A DNA stretch of 38,319 nucleotides from Poronia punctata (taxonomy: Eukaryota > Ascomycota > Sordariomycetes > Xylariales > Xylariaceae), in contig MU401761.1 in the NCBI GenBank assembly GCA_022579005.1, positions 1 to 38,319 of the forward strand, written 5' to 3'. Positions within the stretch are counted from its first letter, which is position 1. Each line of letters opens with the position of its first letter. The position numbers and the translations under genes are program-made. The notes below the pieces were generated by a model, which ran no database searches, was not told where the DNA came from, and worked only from the letters and a program-made list of their open reading frames with translations. This document shows positions 11,801 through 22,158 of this stretch, one piece after another.

Positions 11801-12003
11801 TGAAGGTGAGCGCCAGCTAGCTCGCGCGCTGTGGAAACTGTCGGTATTGTACTCGGCAAAAGAGGGGGGGGGGGGGGGGGGGGGATGCGGAGACTACTCT
11901 GGCAAGGGCGGTTGAGATTCGGGACCGTTTGCGTCCACAGGATATTGGTTCGCCTGCAAACGAGGAATTTTTCTCGAAATTGACGCCCTGGATGTTGTGG
12001 TAG
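8848..12003 (+). pseudogene. Fungal NLR/STAND protein, NB-ARC plus TPR, disrupted allele
   Basis: NOD-like protein of the fungal innate-recognition/incompatibility type. Proposed exons: 8848-8885, 8948-9975, 10037-10610, 10663-10995, 11059-11714 and 11759-12003, all with good splice signals. The N-terminal ~250 residues form a helical domain resembling the DUF7708-like domain of fungal STAND proteins (moderate certainty). Then come Walker A GLGGVGKTQ (~residues 283-291), Walker B LLIFDNGED, LLTTRD, the GLPL box, LHRLVQ, and TPR-like helices ending in PWMLW, the usual C-terminus of this family as I recall it. Two lesions: an in-frame TAG at 11252-11254, where one lost base shifts the frame, truncating after ~722 residues; and a 21-G run at 11864-11884 that puts the last exon out of frame. 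Without them the product would be about 955 residues. The truncated product keeps the nucleotide-binding core. Assembly error is possible for either site. Confidence 0.85.
11864..11884. repeat. 21-base G homopolymer inside the NLR coding region
   Basis: An unbroken run of 21 G lies in the last exon of the NLR gene, between codons for YSAKE and DAETTLARAVEIR. With this exact count the downstream frame is lost by one base; 20 or 23 G would keep it. Homopolymers of this length slip in replication and are also miscalled in sequencing. Confidence 0.95.
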
Positions 12004-12176
12004 GATGGCAGGCAAGGGTCAGGAAGACTATCTACGTAACACATAGCTAGTTCATATAGTCAGGATAATATATTGGGATGAAAATGAACAAGGTTGATGA
12101 TTTTTAACTGGGTATTCAAATAGAGACGCAACCTTAACTTTTAATGCTTAGTATACAAGAAGTTGTCCTACTTCGT

Positions 12177-13573
12177 CTAGACAAGTTTCCAGACGCCGTC
12201 TGTTATCTCGATCTTGATCTCCCTATTTTCATCGATACTCCTCCTACCAGCTTCAAGAATCGCGGTAGTGGCAATCGTATTGCTCAAAGTAGGAAGTCCC
12301 TTGGCGTCCAAATCCGAAGGCTTAAGCGAACCTTCGTTGACAGCACGGCAGCCATCGACAAACTTCTCAAACGAGATATACCCGTAACCCGACTGACCAT
12401 TAAAGTTCCCATCCTCATCAGGGGCGTAACGCATGTAAAACGGGTTGAACCACATCAACTGACCAGCAGAGTCATCAGCGACATCATACCCGCGCTTGGC
12501 CTGATTAATCCTGATCTCGCCGTCCGCAGCAAGATAGTGGAAATACTGGTTCGAGTGCACACCGGCCTTTTGCGGCGCCGTCCATGAAGCAGTATACACG
12601 CCCGTAGCCACCTTGGAAGGATCGCCCTGTTTCTGCCAAGTCACCAGGACGGTAATCGTGTCCTCTGTCCCGTCCACACAGCCCATACTCGTGGCGATCC
12701 CCTTGGCAGCCGAAGCGGAGACTTTGACGGGTACGAAGCCTTGTTGCGAAACCATCGAGTCGCAGATATCAACGTGGTGGCTGTTGAGATAATACGATAT
12801 ATCCGAATCCACGCCCGCCCAGGCCTTGAACGTCTCCAGCTGCGACTTGGGCTGCGACATGTAACTATAAAAATAATTGAAGTCGCCCAATCTCTGCGCC
12901 TTGTGGCACGCGTCCGCATACGTGAAGTCGTAGCGTTTGTGGTGCTCGATGTACACGTATACGCCTGCGCGCCTGGCTGCTTCGACGAGGGATTGGTGGT
13001 GGTCCAGCGTCTTGACGGCCGGCTTGGTGATCATGACGTGGATGCCGCGCTCGATGGCGTATAAGGCGATGTCGTAATGCGTGGAATCGGGGGTGAATAT
13101 CGTGATGGCGTCGCCCTTTTGTAAGCTGTCTATGGCTTTTTTGTAGGCCTCTGCGTCCCGGGTGGAGGAGTCCCCGGGGTAGGAGATGAAGGATGTGTCT
13201 AGATTGTTGTAGACTTTGGTGATGTTTGTTTCCAGATGTTGGCCTTTTATTTTTAGACTTGCGGGTTAGTACATAAAAAGTGTACTTGGTTTTGGTGAAA
13301 GAATAAAAAAACTGACGTATAGCTGGGAATTTGCTCCCGTTTGTCCCGACCATGCTTAATTGTCCGACTTTTCCTCTTCGTCGCAGGTCGAAGAGTGTCA
13401 GGGCTACTACGCCGACTTTCTTGTCTGAGCCTGAGGCGCCGCCGTTTACGAATCCTGTTGTGTATTCGCCCGTCCCCACCTGTTTTGGCGTTAGTTGAAT
13501 GTTTTCATGATGGAAAATGAGGTCTAAGATGTTTCTTTCTCACCATCAACACATTTAGAGGTTGAGCCGCCAT
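12177..13573 (-). CDS. gaaA: D-galacturonate reductase, Gfo/Idh/MocA type (gaaA/GAR2-like)
   Basis: First step of the fungal reductive D-galacturonate pathway: D-galacturonate to L-galactonate with NAD(P)H, in the cytosol. Spliced model of 419 residues: exons 13573-13544, 13479-13317 and 13243-12177. The N-terminus [15 protein letters not shown] is the Rossmann glycine-rich loop, formed across the first intron. ITKP at about residues 136-139 stands where the family has EKP, with K138 the expected catalytic lysine; EHHKRYD and the stretch [20 protein letters not shown] follow in the C-terminal alpha/beta domain. The sequence matches my memory of Aspergillus niger GaaA and Botrytis GAR2, which are not aldo-keto reductases. 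A gaaC-like aldolase is transcribed divergently, as in other ascomycetes, which supports the specific role. Other Gfo/Idh/MocA sugar-acid reductases are the alternative. Its 3' end faces the NLR gene, 173 bases away. Confidence 0.82.
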
Positions 13574-13826
13574 CTTGGGATGATTGAATGTTACTCTTTC
13601 TCAAACAAGACTCGGCTGGAATAGAAACAAACCAGGAGGGTTCTCAGTTGTTTGAAATTCTTCCCACTCCAAGCACGTCAAGATACGTAGGGAAATACTG
13701 AGCAAGCGGAAAATGAGATATAAGAAACTCAGTTCTTCACCATGACGACGAATATCGCGAAACAAGCGACGGGATATGTCCACGGTAGGAACTTACCTTT
13801 TCGTCTTCGGAAGAATTGAGGGGCAG

Positions 13827-13833
13827 TTGGGGG
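13827..13833 (-). promoter_or_regulatory. Candidate galacturonate-response (GaaR-type) element
   Basis: The minus strand reads ACCCCCAAC here, containing the core CCNCCAA of the galacturonate-responsive element (TCCNCCAAT) reported for Aspergillus pectin genes. It is about 255 bases before the reductase ATG and is the only core match I found by eye between the reductase and the aldolase. The flanking positions do not match, so this is a weak candidate. Confidence 0.3.
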
Positions 13834-14519
13834 TTGCACATCTACACCAGGATGGATCGATCAAAGGGGGTTGTTGGACTAGCGCTAGCGTCACGTTGGA
13901 CTTGGGATCGTAGGTAGACTGCATCCATTAACAATTAAAGGTGGCAGGGTTTCAATATCCCATTACATCTCGGAGAATCGTGTATCCATGAATCAAAAGC
14001 TCAAACAAGGTAGGTCTTGAAGCTTTATATCAACTCTCTTCCTACACTGACACCGCCATTTCGATACATTGATGATGTGTCTTGGTCAAAGAAGCCGAGT
14101 AGTCCCTACTCTCGCTATACCATCTTGTTTTTGGATGACATCTTCTTCTCCCAGTCGATTATACTCCGAGTAGTGAGGTCAAGATACCAATGCAAAATGT
14201 TAAATACCTTGTTTCACGCGTTCATAGACTGGTCGCGATGACAATTCTAAAGCGAATTAAAGGAGGGGGGTCATTATTCCCCGCCCCCACCTTACTTTAC
14301 TCCAACGCTATACACATACCCCGCCATTTCTTCACAAGCCGGTAAACCAACATCCTTGGCGTCTTCATTTTTTGTCTTGTCAATTTCAGGAACCATTCAT
14401 AAGATACTACCAGAGTTGAGAATATATAGTGTCGACTTGTACTCTCTTGCTACTAGATTAATAATTGGTGATCCTGGGGTTTGGGCTTGAAAGAAGACTG
14501 GGACCTTAAACTTTGTGGG

Positions 14520-14524
<5 letters not shown>

Positions 14525-14555
<31 letters not shown>
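14525..14555. repeat. (AG)n microsatellite
   Basis: About 15 perfect AG units in a row, in the noncoding region between the galacturonate-pathway genes. Likely length-polymorphic between isolates. Confidence 0.95.
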
Positions 14556-14557
<2 letters not shown>

Positions 14558-15646
14558 CAAGCATCCTGAGTGGTGGAAAATCATACCCCGCATCGTAGGT
14601 CGTCAACGGGATGAGACTTCCAGACTTGGGGAGATACCCAATTCGGAGCACAAGGTCAAGTGGAAGGCGAAGAGTAGATGTTCTGCCTATGTTTCTGTCT
14701 GTGTCGGTCTTCTTGCAATCTTCAACATATGGTCAATTGTTTGCATTTCAGATCTTATGGTTAAACGATAATATTTGTAGCCCATATTCTGACGATTTTC
14801 GCCTATATCTACCTAGGAAAAACCAGTGATTTGAAGGGTTTGGGGTTTTTGAAAAGGTTAGATAGAATATGTGAAACTAGATATACTATGACCTGTTAAA
14901 TTCACATTTCCCGTTCTTCGACAATTATTGGTCAATAGAAAAGCAGGAGGTCATCATTGGCTACTTGTATGGAGGTAGGTACGTGAAGAGTCTCCAACAA
15001 GACCAATATAGCACCGGATCGGCAAGGGATCAAAACCAACTATACCAAGGGATGCTGTATACCTACATACTACCCCGTTTGACCATCGTTGGATACAGAT
15101 CTGTTTGGGCGGCTTTTGTAGGTAACGGCGTGGCTGGCCCTGTTTCATTATTTCTTGCTATGTGACCCAACCTCAAGTAGGTACTTTAGTTATCAGCTTG
15201 GCTTCCTAGGACCTAGAAAATGTTGATATGTAATGTAGATAGATAGATGTTTCATATCTCTTTCGGGCCAAAGTCATCACGAGTTTCAGCCCCCCACCAC
15301 TCATGACTCCACTGACGGCTTAAAAACTATTGATTATAGTAATTATATACATACATGCAATGATGGGACATCGTTTCTTCATCGTGGGGTAGATCAAGAG
15401 GTCTTGTTCTTTATCATAATAAAAGTGTCTTCCCCCCCACTACCTACCGGTAGAATTGTATTCGAGTTCACTTACATACCTCGGGCAAACTTATATCCCC
15501 CATCCCTTCGTATTAGCCAGGTTAGCTATTCTGGACCATATACAACAGATCGTCTTTTAGATCTCTCCTACTTTTTCAATCATTGTCCTACTAGAATTTA
15601 AATTCACCAAGGATCTAGCGAGTAGCTTCATAAGAAAAAAAAAGAA

Positions 15647-16606
15647 ATGTCGACCACCACCCCCCGCCGACCATTACCATGCGGAATCTACGCCCCAACA
15701 ATGACATTCTTCGACCCCGCGACCGAAGACCTCGACATCCCCACCATAAAACGCCACGCGGAGCGTCTCGCCCGCGACGGCCTAGCCGGCCTCGTAACCC
15801 TCGGCTCCAACGGCGAGGCCGTCCACTGCACGCGCGAGGAGAAACTCGCCATAACGCGCGCGACCCGCGAAGCCCTAGACGCGGCAGGATTTACGCAAAT
15901 GCCGATAATCGTCGGCACGACAGAGAGTAGTGTCCGGGGGACCATCGAATTATCTAAAATGGCAGCAGACGCCGGCGGCGATTACGTCCTTCTTCTACCG
16001 CCTAGTTATTACAGGGCGCAGGTCGACGAGGATATGATCGAGGGGTACTTCACCGCCGTGGCCGATCAGAGTCCGTTGCCCGTCGTGCTGTATAATTACC
16101 CTGGCGCGGTCGCCGGCGTGGATATGGATTCGGATTTGCTGGTTAGGCTTGGACGACATCCGAATATTGTAGGGACAAAGTTCACGTGCGGAAGCACGGG
16201 GAAGTTGACGCGTGTGGCGCATGCGCTGGATGCGAAGACGCCCGGGTCGGAGGGAAGTGGGTATATGGCTTTTGGCGGGATATGTGATTTCACGGTGCAG
16301 ACGCTGGCGTCGGGCGGGAGTGGGATCATTGCCGGGGGAGCGAATGTTATGCCCAAGGTCTGCGTCAGGGTGTGGAATCTATTTGCCGAGGGAAAGATTG
16401 ACGAGGCGGTGGCGCTGCAGAAGATCTTGTCGCGGGCCGATTGGTTCCTCACCAAGGCCGCTATTGCGGGCACGAAACAGGCTATTCAGAGTTATTTCGG
16501 GTATGGTGGGTATCCGCGCCGGCCGCTGAAGAGGTTGGATGAGGCGAGGGTTAATGCTATTGCGGAAGGGATTAGGGAGGTTATGGAGATTGAGAAGTCT
16601 TTGTAG
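15647..16606 (+). CDS. gaaC: 2-keto-3-deoxy-L-galactonate aldolase (gaaC/LGA1-like, DHDPS/NanA family)
   Basis: Third step of fungal D-galacturonate breakdown: splits 2-keto-3-deoxy-L-galactonate into pyruvate and L-glyceraldehyde. Intronless, 319 residues, the usual length for this class I aldolase family. The start ATG at 15647 follows an A-rich leader. Family signatures: GSNGE at residues 53-57 in the phosphate/carboxylate-binding loop, catalytic tyrosine Y149 in YNYP, Schiff-base lysine K178 in GTKFTCG, and the glycine-rich GGSGIIAGGANVMP. Context fixes the likely substrate, since the reductase lies divergently upstream and a sugar porter convergently downstream. Related aldolases for L-rhamnonate or hydroxy-oxoglutarate have the same fold and cannot be excluded by motif alone. 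The 5' third is notably GC-rich at third codon positions. Confidence 0.83.
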   Translation: MSTTTPRRPLPCGIYAPTMTFFDPATEDLDIPTIKRHAERLARDGLAGLVTLGSNGEAVHCTREEKLAITRATREALDAAGFTQMPIIVGTTESSVRGTIELSKMAADAGGDYVLLLPPSYYRAQVDEDMIEGYFTAVADQSPLPVVLYNYPGAVAGVDMDSDLLVRLGRHPNIVGTKFTCGSTGKLTRVAHALDAKTPGSEGSGYMAFGGICDFTVQTLASGGSGIIAGGANVMPKVCVRVWNLFAEGKIDEAVALQKILSRADWFLTKAAIAGTKQAIQSYFGYGGYPRRPLKRLDEARVNAIAEGIREVMEIEKSL

Positions 16607-17092
16607 ACTAATCTACGGTCTACCTGACCTTCCCTTTCTCTTCCACACATGAAAAAGGGGTAATTCGCGCGAATTAGAATGGTTCGGGAATGGCGCGGAT
16701 GATAGCAGCACAGTAAATTATTTGTCCATTTGAAACCGAAAGGCAAACCCCCTTACCTGCCTTCTCCTTGCCTAGATATTCCTCAAGCAAAGGAAGATGA
16801 CACACATCGCTTGGTGCATTTGTTATCCACCGCATGTTTCCATACATTACAAGGGATGCGATTGAATGATAGGATACTCGTCCAGTCTTACATATATACA
16901 CAAGGCGCCTACAAGTAATAGAGAGATTAGAAGAAAACCAGATGAATTAGAACTTCAACTTTTTACTCAATTTGCTCCCTTGGCACGATTCAAACATCGA
17001 TATAGACCGCACGTATTCGTCCAACCTTGGTATTCTACCTTTCCCGCTGGCCTCGTAATGGTCGGCCTATAAACTCTAAACCTCCCCTTCAT
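16607..17092. other. Intergenic region between convergent aldolase and transporter genes
   Basis: About 490 bases where two converging transcripts end. Short open frames only. Nothing else recognised. Confidence 0.6.
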
Positions 17093-19271
17093 TTACACGG
17101 TAGATCTGTGGCTCATAGCGGCCTGCACATCGTCAGATTTCACCGAGCTGTATCGCCTGAGTTCATCCCGTTCATGTTCGGCGTATCTCTCGGGACGCTT
17201 AGAGGATTTTGCCTCTGGATAACGATGGATGAAGACGTGTTGATTTTCGATGAAGAAACGGTCGATATCCTCCACTATCCTCTCATTAGCTCGTGTAATA
17301 CATTGCTAACACAGTTAAAAAAAATGGATTAAAGAGGGGAAATACTCACGCGAACGGCCGGCTGTCTCCGGATAGAAAAAGTACACGATTGGTATAAACG
17401 AAAAGTTGAAGACGGTCCAGATGATGTAAAATCGCCAGTGGATTGTACTGAGGCCTATGGGGGTGATTTCGACGACGAGAAAGTTACTGCAATCGTTCCA
17501 AGTAAGCGCAGGTACTCGTAAGGGGTATTTATTTAGAAACGCCCTTTACAGACTTGACGAACCGAGGCACGCGTCTTCCGCCTCGCTCCACAGTCACAAG
17601 GAAGAAAGACGAACAACAGATGGATCTTGCTTACATGATCCAATTGGTGGCCGTGCCCAACGCAGCGCCTTTCGTCCTCATGCTGAGGGAATTAACCTCG
17701 GTGGGATAAACTAAAGAAGGGCATCAGTTCGACAGCTAACGGCATAACACATCAGGTTCCGGGGATACTCACGCCATGGTACGCCTTGGAAACCTATGCC
17801 GAAGAAAACGTAATAGAGAAAGAAGAAGGCGATAGATGCCTCGGCCCATTTCCTATTCGCTGTAAATCCAGCCGCGGGGTCTTCGCTATATCGGATACAA
17901 ATGGTGAGGACGGCGTAGCAGAAGGACTGGCCGGCCGCAGCATCTGTCCAATTTTAGTTTCGAGGCGAACAGCGCGTGTCATGTATTGTAAGTTGCGCAC
18001 TCACACATCAACATCTTTCTTCGACCCCACCTCTCAACGTTCGGGATGCCTATCAGACTGAACAGCAGGTAACTGACCGAGTTACAAGCGGCTAACAATC
18101 TTGCGAGCTTGTTTGGCAACCCTACGGACTGAATCAAGACGAGTGGGAGATAATACGATGTGACATTGATACCCGACTAAAGACCAAGGTTAACGACTGC
18201 GCCAAAAGGGATGGGCCTTGGATTATCGACAGTCGAGGACGAATGTAGGCAGGGATAAATAATACCACTTACAAACTGCTGCATCGCTTGCGCGCCCATT
18301 CCCAGCAAAAGACGACGCATAGCACAGGTACCACGCATATCTCCAGTCTTGCCACGGAGCAGCATAGACCAGGGGATGGTGTTCTTTCTCTCGTAATTCA
18401 CAGCCCATTGGATTTCGTTGGACTGCGTCCTGACATAGGGATCCGTGACATCGACGCCTTCGAGGGCTGCCAATACCACATCAGCCTCTTCGATACGGCC
18501 CTTGGCAATGAGCCAGCGAGGGCTTTGAGGCAGCCATGGGACGGTTGCGAAGAGGATGATGATAAATAAGAACTGGAGTGCGAGTGGGAATCGCCAGGCG
18601 ACGGAACCCGGGGCATAGGATAAGCCAAATGTCACCCAGTTACCTAAAGTAGCCAGTGTTATTAAAGGGTTTTGCAACAAGCACGCGCGAACGGGTCTTC
18701 GCAGTCACACTCACTGAGTGAGAATCCAAAGATATTAGTTATCATTTCGATGACGATAAGCTTTCCGCGCCAGCTAGTCTTGGAAGTCTCCCCTTGCCAG
18801 ACAGGCGCCGTCGATGTATTAATACCGTTACCGATCCCGGCCACCACGCGGCCGACGAACATCTGTGGCAGACCATACGCGGCAATCTGCAGGATCGCGC
18901 CGATACTCATGATGGTCGTGCCAGTCAGGATGGTATTCTTCCTGCCAAACCTCTCGCCGATATATATCGTCGCTAACGCACCGAGGAAACATCCAATATC
19001 GTAGATAGCAGTCACCGTACCCTGTATCTTGGGGTCGCCCGCGATTCCCATCCGCTGGAGGAAGTCCTCGGTGACGATGACGCCGCCGAAAACACCTTGA
19101 TCATAGCTACAAAATATATGTTACGATGCCGGCTTGTGGGATCGCCTCAAGACGAAAAAAGATGGGATATTAGGTACTATACCCGTATAGCGTCATGTCT
19201 GTCGCACATGCCACGGTCACCCAGAAGGTGAGCCATCCTCCCTTCAGCCCGAAGAATGGTTCACGGGCCAT
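17093..19271 (-). CDS. MFS sugar porter, possible galacturonate transporter
   Basis: Twelve-helix proton-sugar symporter of the plasma membrane. Eight exons, all in phase: 19271-19183, 19106-18715, 18643-18273, 18176-18005, 17943-17773, 17710-17635, 17486-17350 and 17274-17093; 529 residues. Sugar porter marks: GYDQGVFGGVI in helix 1, GERFGRK after helix 2, PQSPRW (canonical PESPRW) before the central loop, QQFSGINVTSYYLP in helix 7, VERWGRRK, and PETAGRSLEDID at the end of the last helix, followed by a charged cytoplasmic tail. Several key words are rebuilt across splice junctions, which supports the model. Intron 6 is longer than the rest (148 bases). Lying next to the reductase and aldolase, it may import D-galacturonate or another pectin sugar acid; that substrate is inferred from position only, and hexose or polyol transport is equally allowed by the motifs. 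Confidence 0.9.
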
Positions 19272-20562
19272 AGTCGCACTGCTAGTAACTGCTTTTTATC
19301 TTTCGCCTTTTATCAGACGGTCTCATTGAAGGGTGGTCGATAGGAGTGAGCCGAGCAGAGCCGAGTATTAGGGATAAACTCGGGCAAACAATGGAAATCC
19401 AGGCCTGCCTTGGACTGTTTTTGAGAGACCAGCACTCATTCGCCCCTCTTAAACAAGGTTCGCGCCGGTCAAGCTTCGGTGGGTAAACCCCAATGCTTTC
19501 TGCCTCTGATATCAGTCCGTCTTCTTCAGCCCGGTCTAGCGTAATGAAGCACGTATTGTTAAGAATACAGGGTTCGGCGCACGGGTGACTTCAGTGTATG
19601 GAGTGTCACCCGAGTAGAACTAGGAGTATAGATGCTCCCCGATGTATGGCAGGCAACTGACTCGACCAGGATGATCGCCGTTGTCCGTCATTTCCATGAT
19701 GCCCCATAAGAAATTAGATAACTGGTAGCACACGGAGACGCAAAGATCGTGAAAGATCGTGGCAAACGTTGGTCTCTCCTCAAGGCGTTTTTGCGGTGAC
19801 ATCAGGAACATGTGCATAGATTTAATGAACAAACCAAGAAGACAAGTCCGGGGTGCATCGCACTGACAAGTTCGATTTTATGACTTAGTCCGGGATAGGG
19901 GCTTTGTTGTTCCATATGAGTCTGACCGAAGCCTTGGAGCTACTGGTTTGCTATAAGCCTATACGGAGGTGAAAATAGGGGTCCAGGTGATGGCTGGCTA
20001 CTGCTGGCCCGTTGCAGGAGACAATACCTAGACGGAAAATCACGACATCTCATCAGTTCCTAGCTCTCAAAATATTATTGGGTACCCGTCCTCAATTAAT
20101 GGGAAGCGACGCATATTCAGCAACCGTATTTCTTTTCGTCCTCGGGCTGGTTGCTTAACGTCTTAAGATGCTGTTGATGTACGTGTTGGATACGCATGCC
20201 ATGAAGCAAGCGAGGAAGGCGGTGAAGGGCTGGTGGTCCGTGCTTGAACCCCACGTTGATTTTCTGCCACGACGACTTCCCAGGAAGTCGCAAGCGGCTT
20301 TGAACCGCATCAGCGACGCGGGGCACTAAACTGCGAACATTCAGCACCTTATTCACTACCTCAACCAACACAGTTCCTCGATAAACCAGCGGGAAGTTTG
20401 GAAACGTCTTAACATAGTGTTTATATCTCTCGTTTTCAGCAAGACACACCAAACCGGAGTTACGTACATACCTACACAACCCGTTATTCGGGTTGGTCAA
20501 TTGAATATATAGCCCCTCCATCCAACGTTAGGATTAGATAAGTACATTAAAAAGCCGGCAAG
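19272..20562. other. Intergenic region before the DRG1 GTPase gene
   Basis: About 1.3 kb between the divergent sugar porter and GTPase genes. A 134-codon ATG-initiated frame on the minus strand (20521-20117) starts 42 bases before the GTPase start; it has no family feature, no membrane segment and a low-complexity basic composition, so I do not call it a gene. No other structure recognised. Confidence 0.5.
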
Positions 20563-22158
20563 ATGGTGAACATCACAGAGAAGATCAAGGAGTAGGTGGA
20601 ATGTCCGACCCTGCTATTATAACGCTTATACTGATGATTTCCAAGGATCGAGGATGAGATGAGGAGGACACAGAGTAAGCGCTCGTAGTCCATCGCCCCG
20701 AGAGGCGGTCCGATAGTCCTTCCGCGACGTATCTCGTGCCATCTGGTATGTCATTCAAGTCTACCTAGCTCGTTCTCGCTCAGGCGCAACGAGACGTTCT
20801 TTCACGGGAAGGCCTAGAGGATAACCTCTCGGGACGGTGGACATGGAATGAAAACTGACTTGGTTGCCAATTTTCTGACGAAGTGGTCGCAATATAGAGA
20901 ACAAGGCGACAGGTAAGATTCAAACCACTTAAGGCGATTCCGGAGAGATCTTTTTCGAGACATGTAGTTGACACTTTCCTAGAATATCATCTTGGTCTAC
21001 TCAAAGGGTAGGAATCTCCCCGCAAGCACGATAGTTTTACTACGTTGCGAATGAGTTGTAGCTAAGATTTTTGCCCCTATAGAAAGCTCGCCCGGCTCCG
21101 AGCGCAGCTACTCGAACCCGGCCCAGGCGCGGGCGGCGGAGGTGGCGCCGGGTTCGACGTGAGTAAGAGTGGAGACGCGAGGATAGCATTGGTAGGGTTT
21201 CCGTCTGTGGGAAAATCGACATTTCTATCCAAGGTGACAAAAACGCGGTCAGAGGTAGCTTCGTACGCCTTCACGACGTTGACTGCCATCCCTGGCGTGC
21301 TCGAATACGGCGGCGCTGAAATCCAGCTGCTCGATCTACCAGGTATCATCGAAGGTGCCTCGGAGGGTAAGGGTCGCGGAAGACAAGTCATTTCGGCCGC
21401 CAAGACAAGCGATCTCATCCTCATGATCCTCGACGCAACGAAGAAGGCAGAGCAGCGTGCGCTGCTAGAAGCAGAGTTGGAGGCAGTGGGAATCCGCTTA
21501 AACAGAGAGCCACCGTACGAGATCGTATCCTGGAAACGCAATAGGATTTTAAACAGCAGCTAACAAGTACAGGAACATTTACCTAAAAGCGAAAAAGGCC
21601 GGCGGCGTGAAAATTACCTTTCAGTCACCACCAAAAAGGCTCGACGAAAAAATGGTATTCAACATTCTGCGGGACTACAAGATGTTGAACTGCGAGGTAT
21701 TGGTACGGGACGATGAAGCCACAGTCGATGATCTGATCGACGTCATCATGAAGGATCACCGCAAATACATCAAGTGTCTGTACGTATACAACAAGATCGA
21801 CAGCGTGTCCCTCGACTTTCTAGATCGGCTGGCCCGCGAGCCACAGACAGCCGTCATGAGCTGTGAGCTCGACCTAGGCGTCCAGGATGTCGTCGAGCGT
21901 TGCTGGCAGGAACTGCGCCTCATCCGTATCTACACGAAGCGTAAAGGCGTCGATCCTGATTTCTCCGAGGCTCTTATCGTTCGTAGTGGAAGCACTATCG
22001 AGGATGTCTGTGACCGTATCCACCGGTCGATGAAGGAGACGTACAAGTATGCGCTGGTATGGGGTGCGAGCGCGCGCCACGTCCCTCAACGTGTCGGACT
22101 AGGGCACCCGGTGGCAGATGAAGATGTCGTTTATATAGTCAGCGGGTTCAAGGCTTAA
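20563..22158 (+). CDS. RBG1: Developmentally regulated GTP-binding protein DRG1/Rbg1
   Basis: Obg-superfamily GTPase that works with a DFRP partner (Tma46 in yeast) on ribosomes during translation. Six exons: 20563-20591, 20646-20674, 20898-20912, 20983-21007, 21083-21514 and 21573-22158; 371 residues, matching the family length. The start [19 protein letters not shown] and the following [19 protein letters not shown] are recovered only by joining four tiny exons, one of 15 bases. G1 is [10 protein letters not shown]3 [10 protein letters not shown]4 NKID and G5 an SC-containing turn; the C-terminus has a TGS domain ([14 protein letters not shown] onward, ending [10 protein letters not shown]). 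The intact family pattern over the whole length makes this one of the firmest calls in the window. It converges with the Spo12-type gene. Confidence 0.96.

Larger units (their letters stand above)
13574..15646. other. 2.07 kb divergent promoter region between reductase and aldolase genes
   Basis: Both genes of the pathway start from the two ends of this region. It holds the CCNCCAA core at 13827-13833, an (AG)n microsatellite at 14525-14555, and three CCCCAC words (14285-14290, 15292-15297, 15435-15440) that fit the degenerate CreA site SYGGRG on the minus strand. Open frames inside are short and without family features. A pyrimidine-rich stretch lies before the aldolase start. Confidence 0.55.

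Noticed and set aside
13937..13990. Additional galacturonate-type elements between reductase and aldolase
   Set aside because: CCAAT- or TTGG-containing words in the spacer differ from CCNCCAA at one or more core positions, so only the site at 13827 was kept.
16980..17000. Possible tRNA B-box (GATTCAAAC)
   Set aside because: No matching A-box or cloverleaf around it; no tRNA gene is supported in this window.
20117..20521. 134-codon ATG-initiated frame on the minus strand next to the DRG1 start
   Set aside because: No recognisable domain, membrane helix or splice partner; composition looks like chance in a promoter region. It would need transcript evidence.
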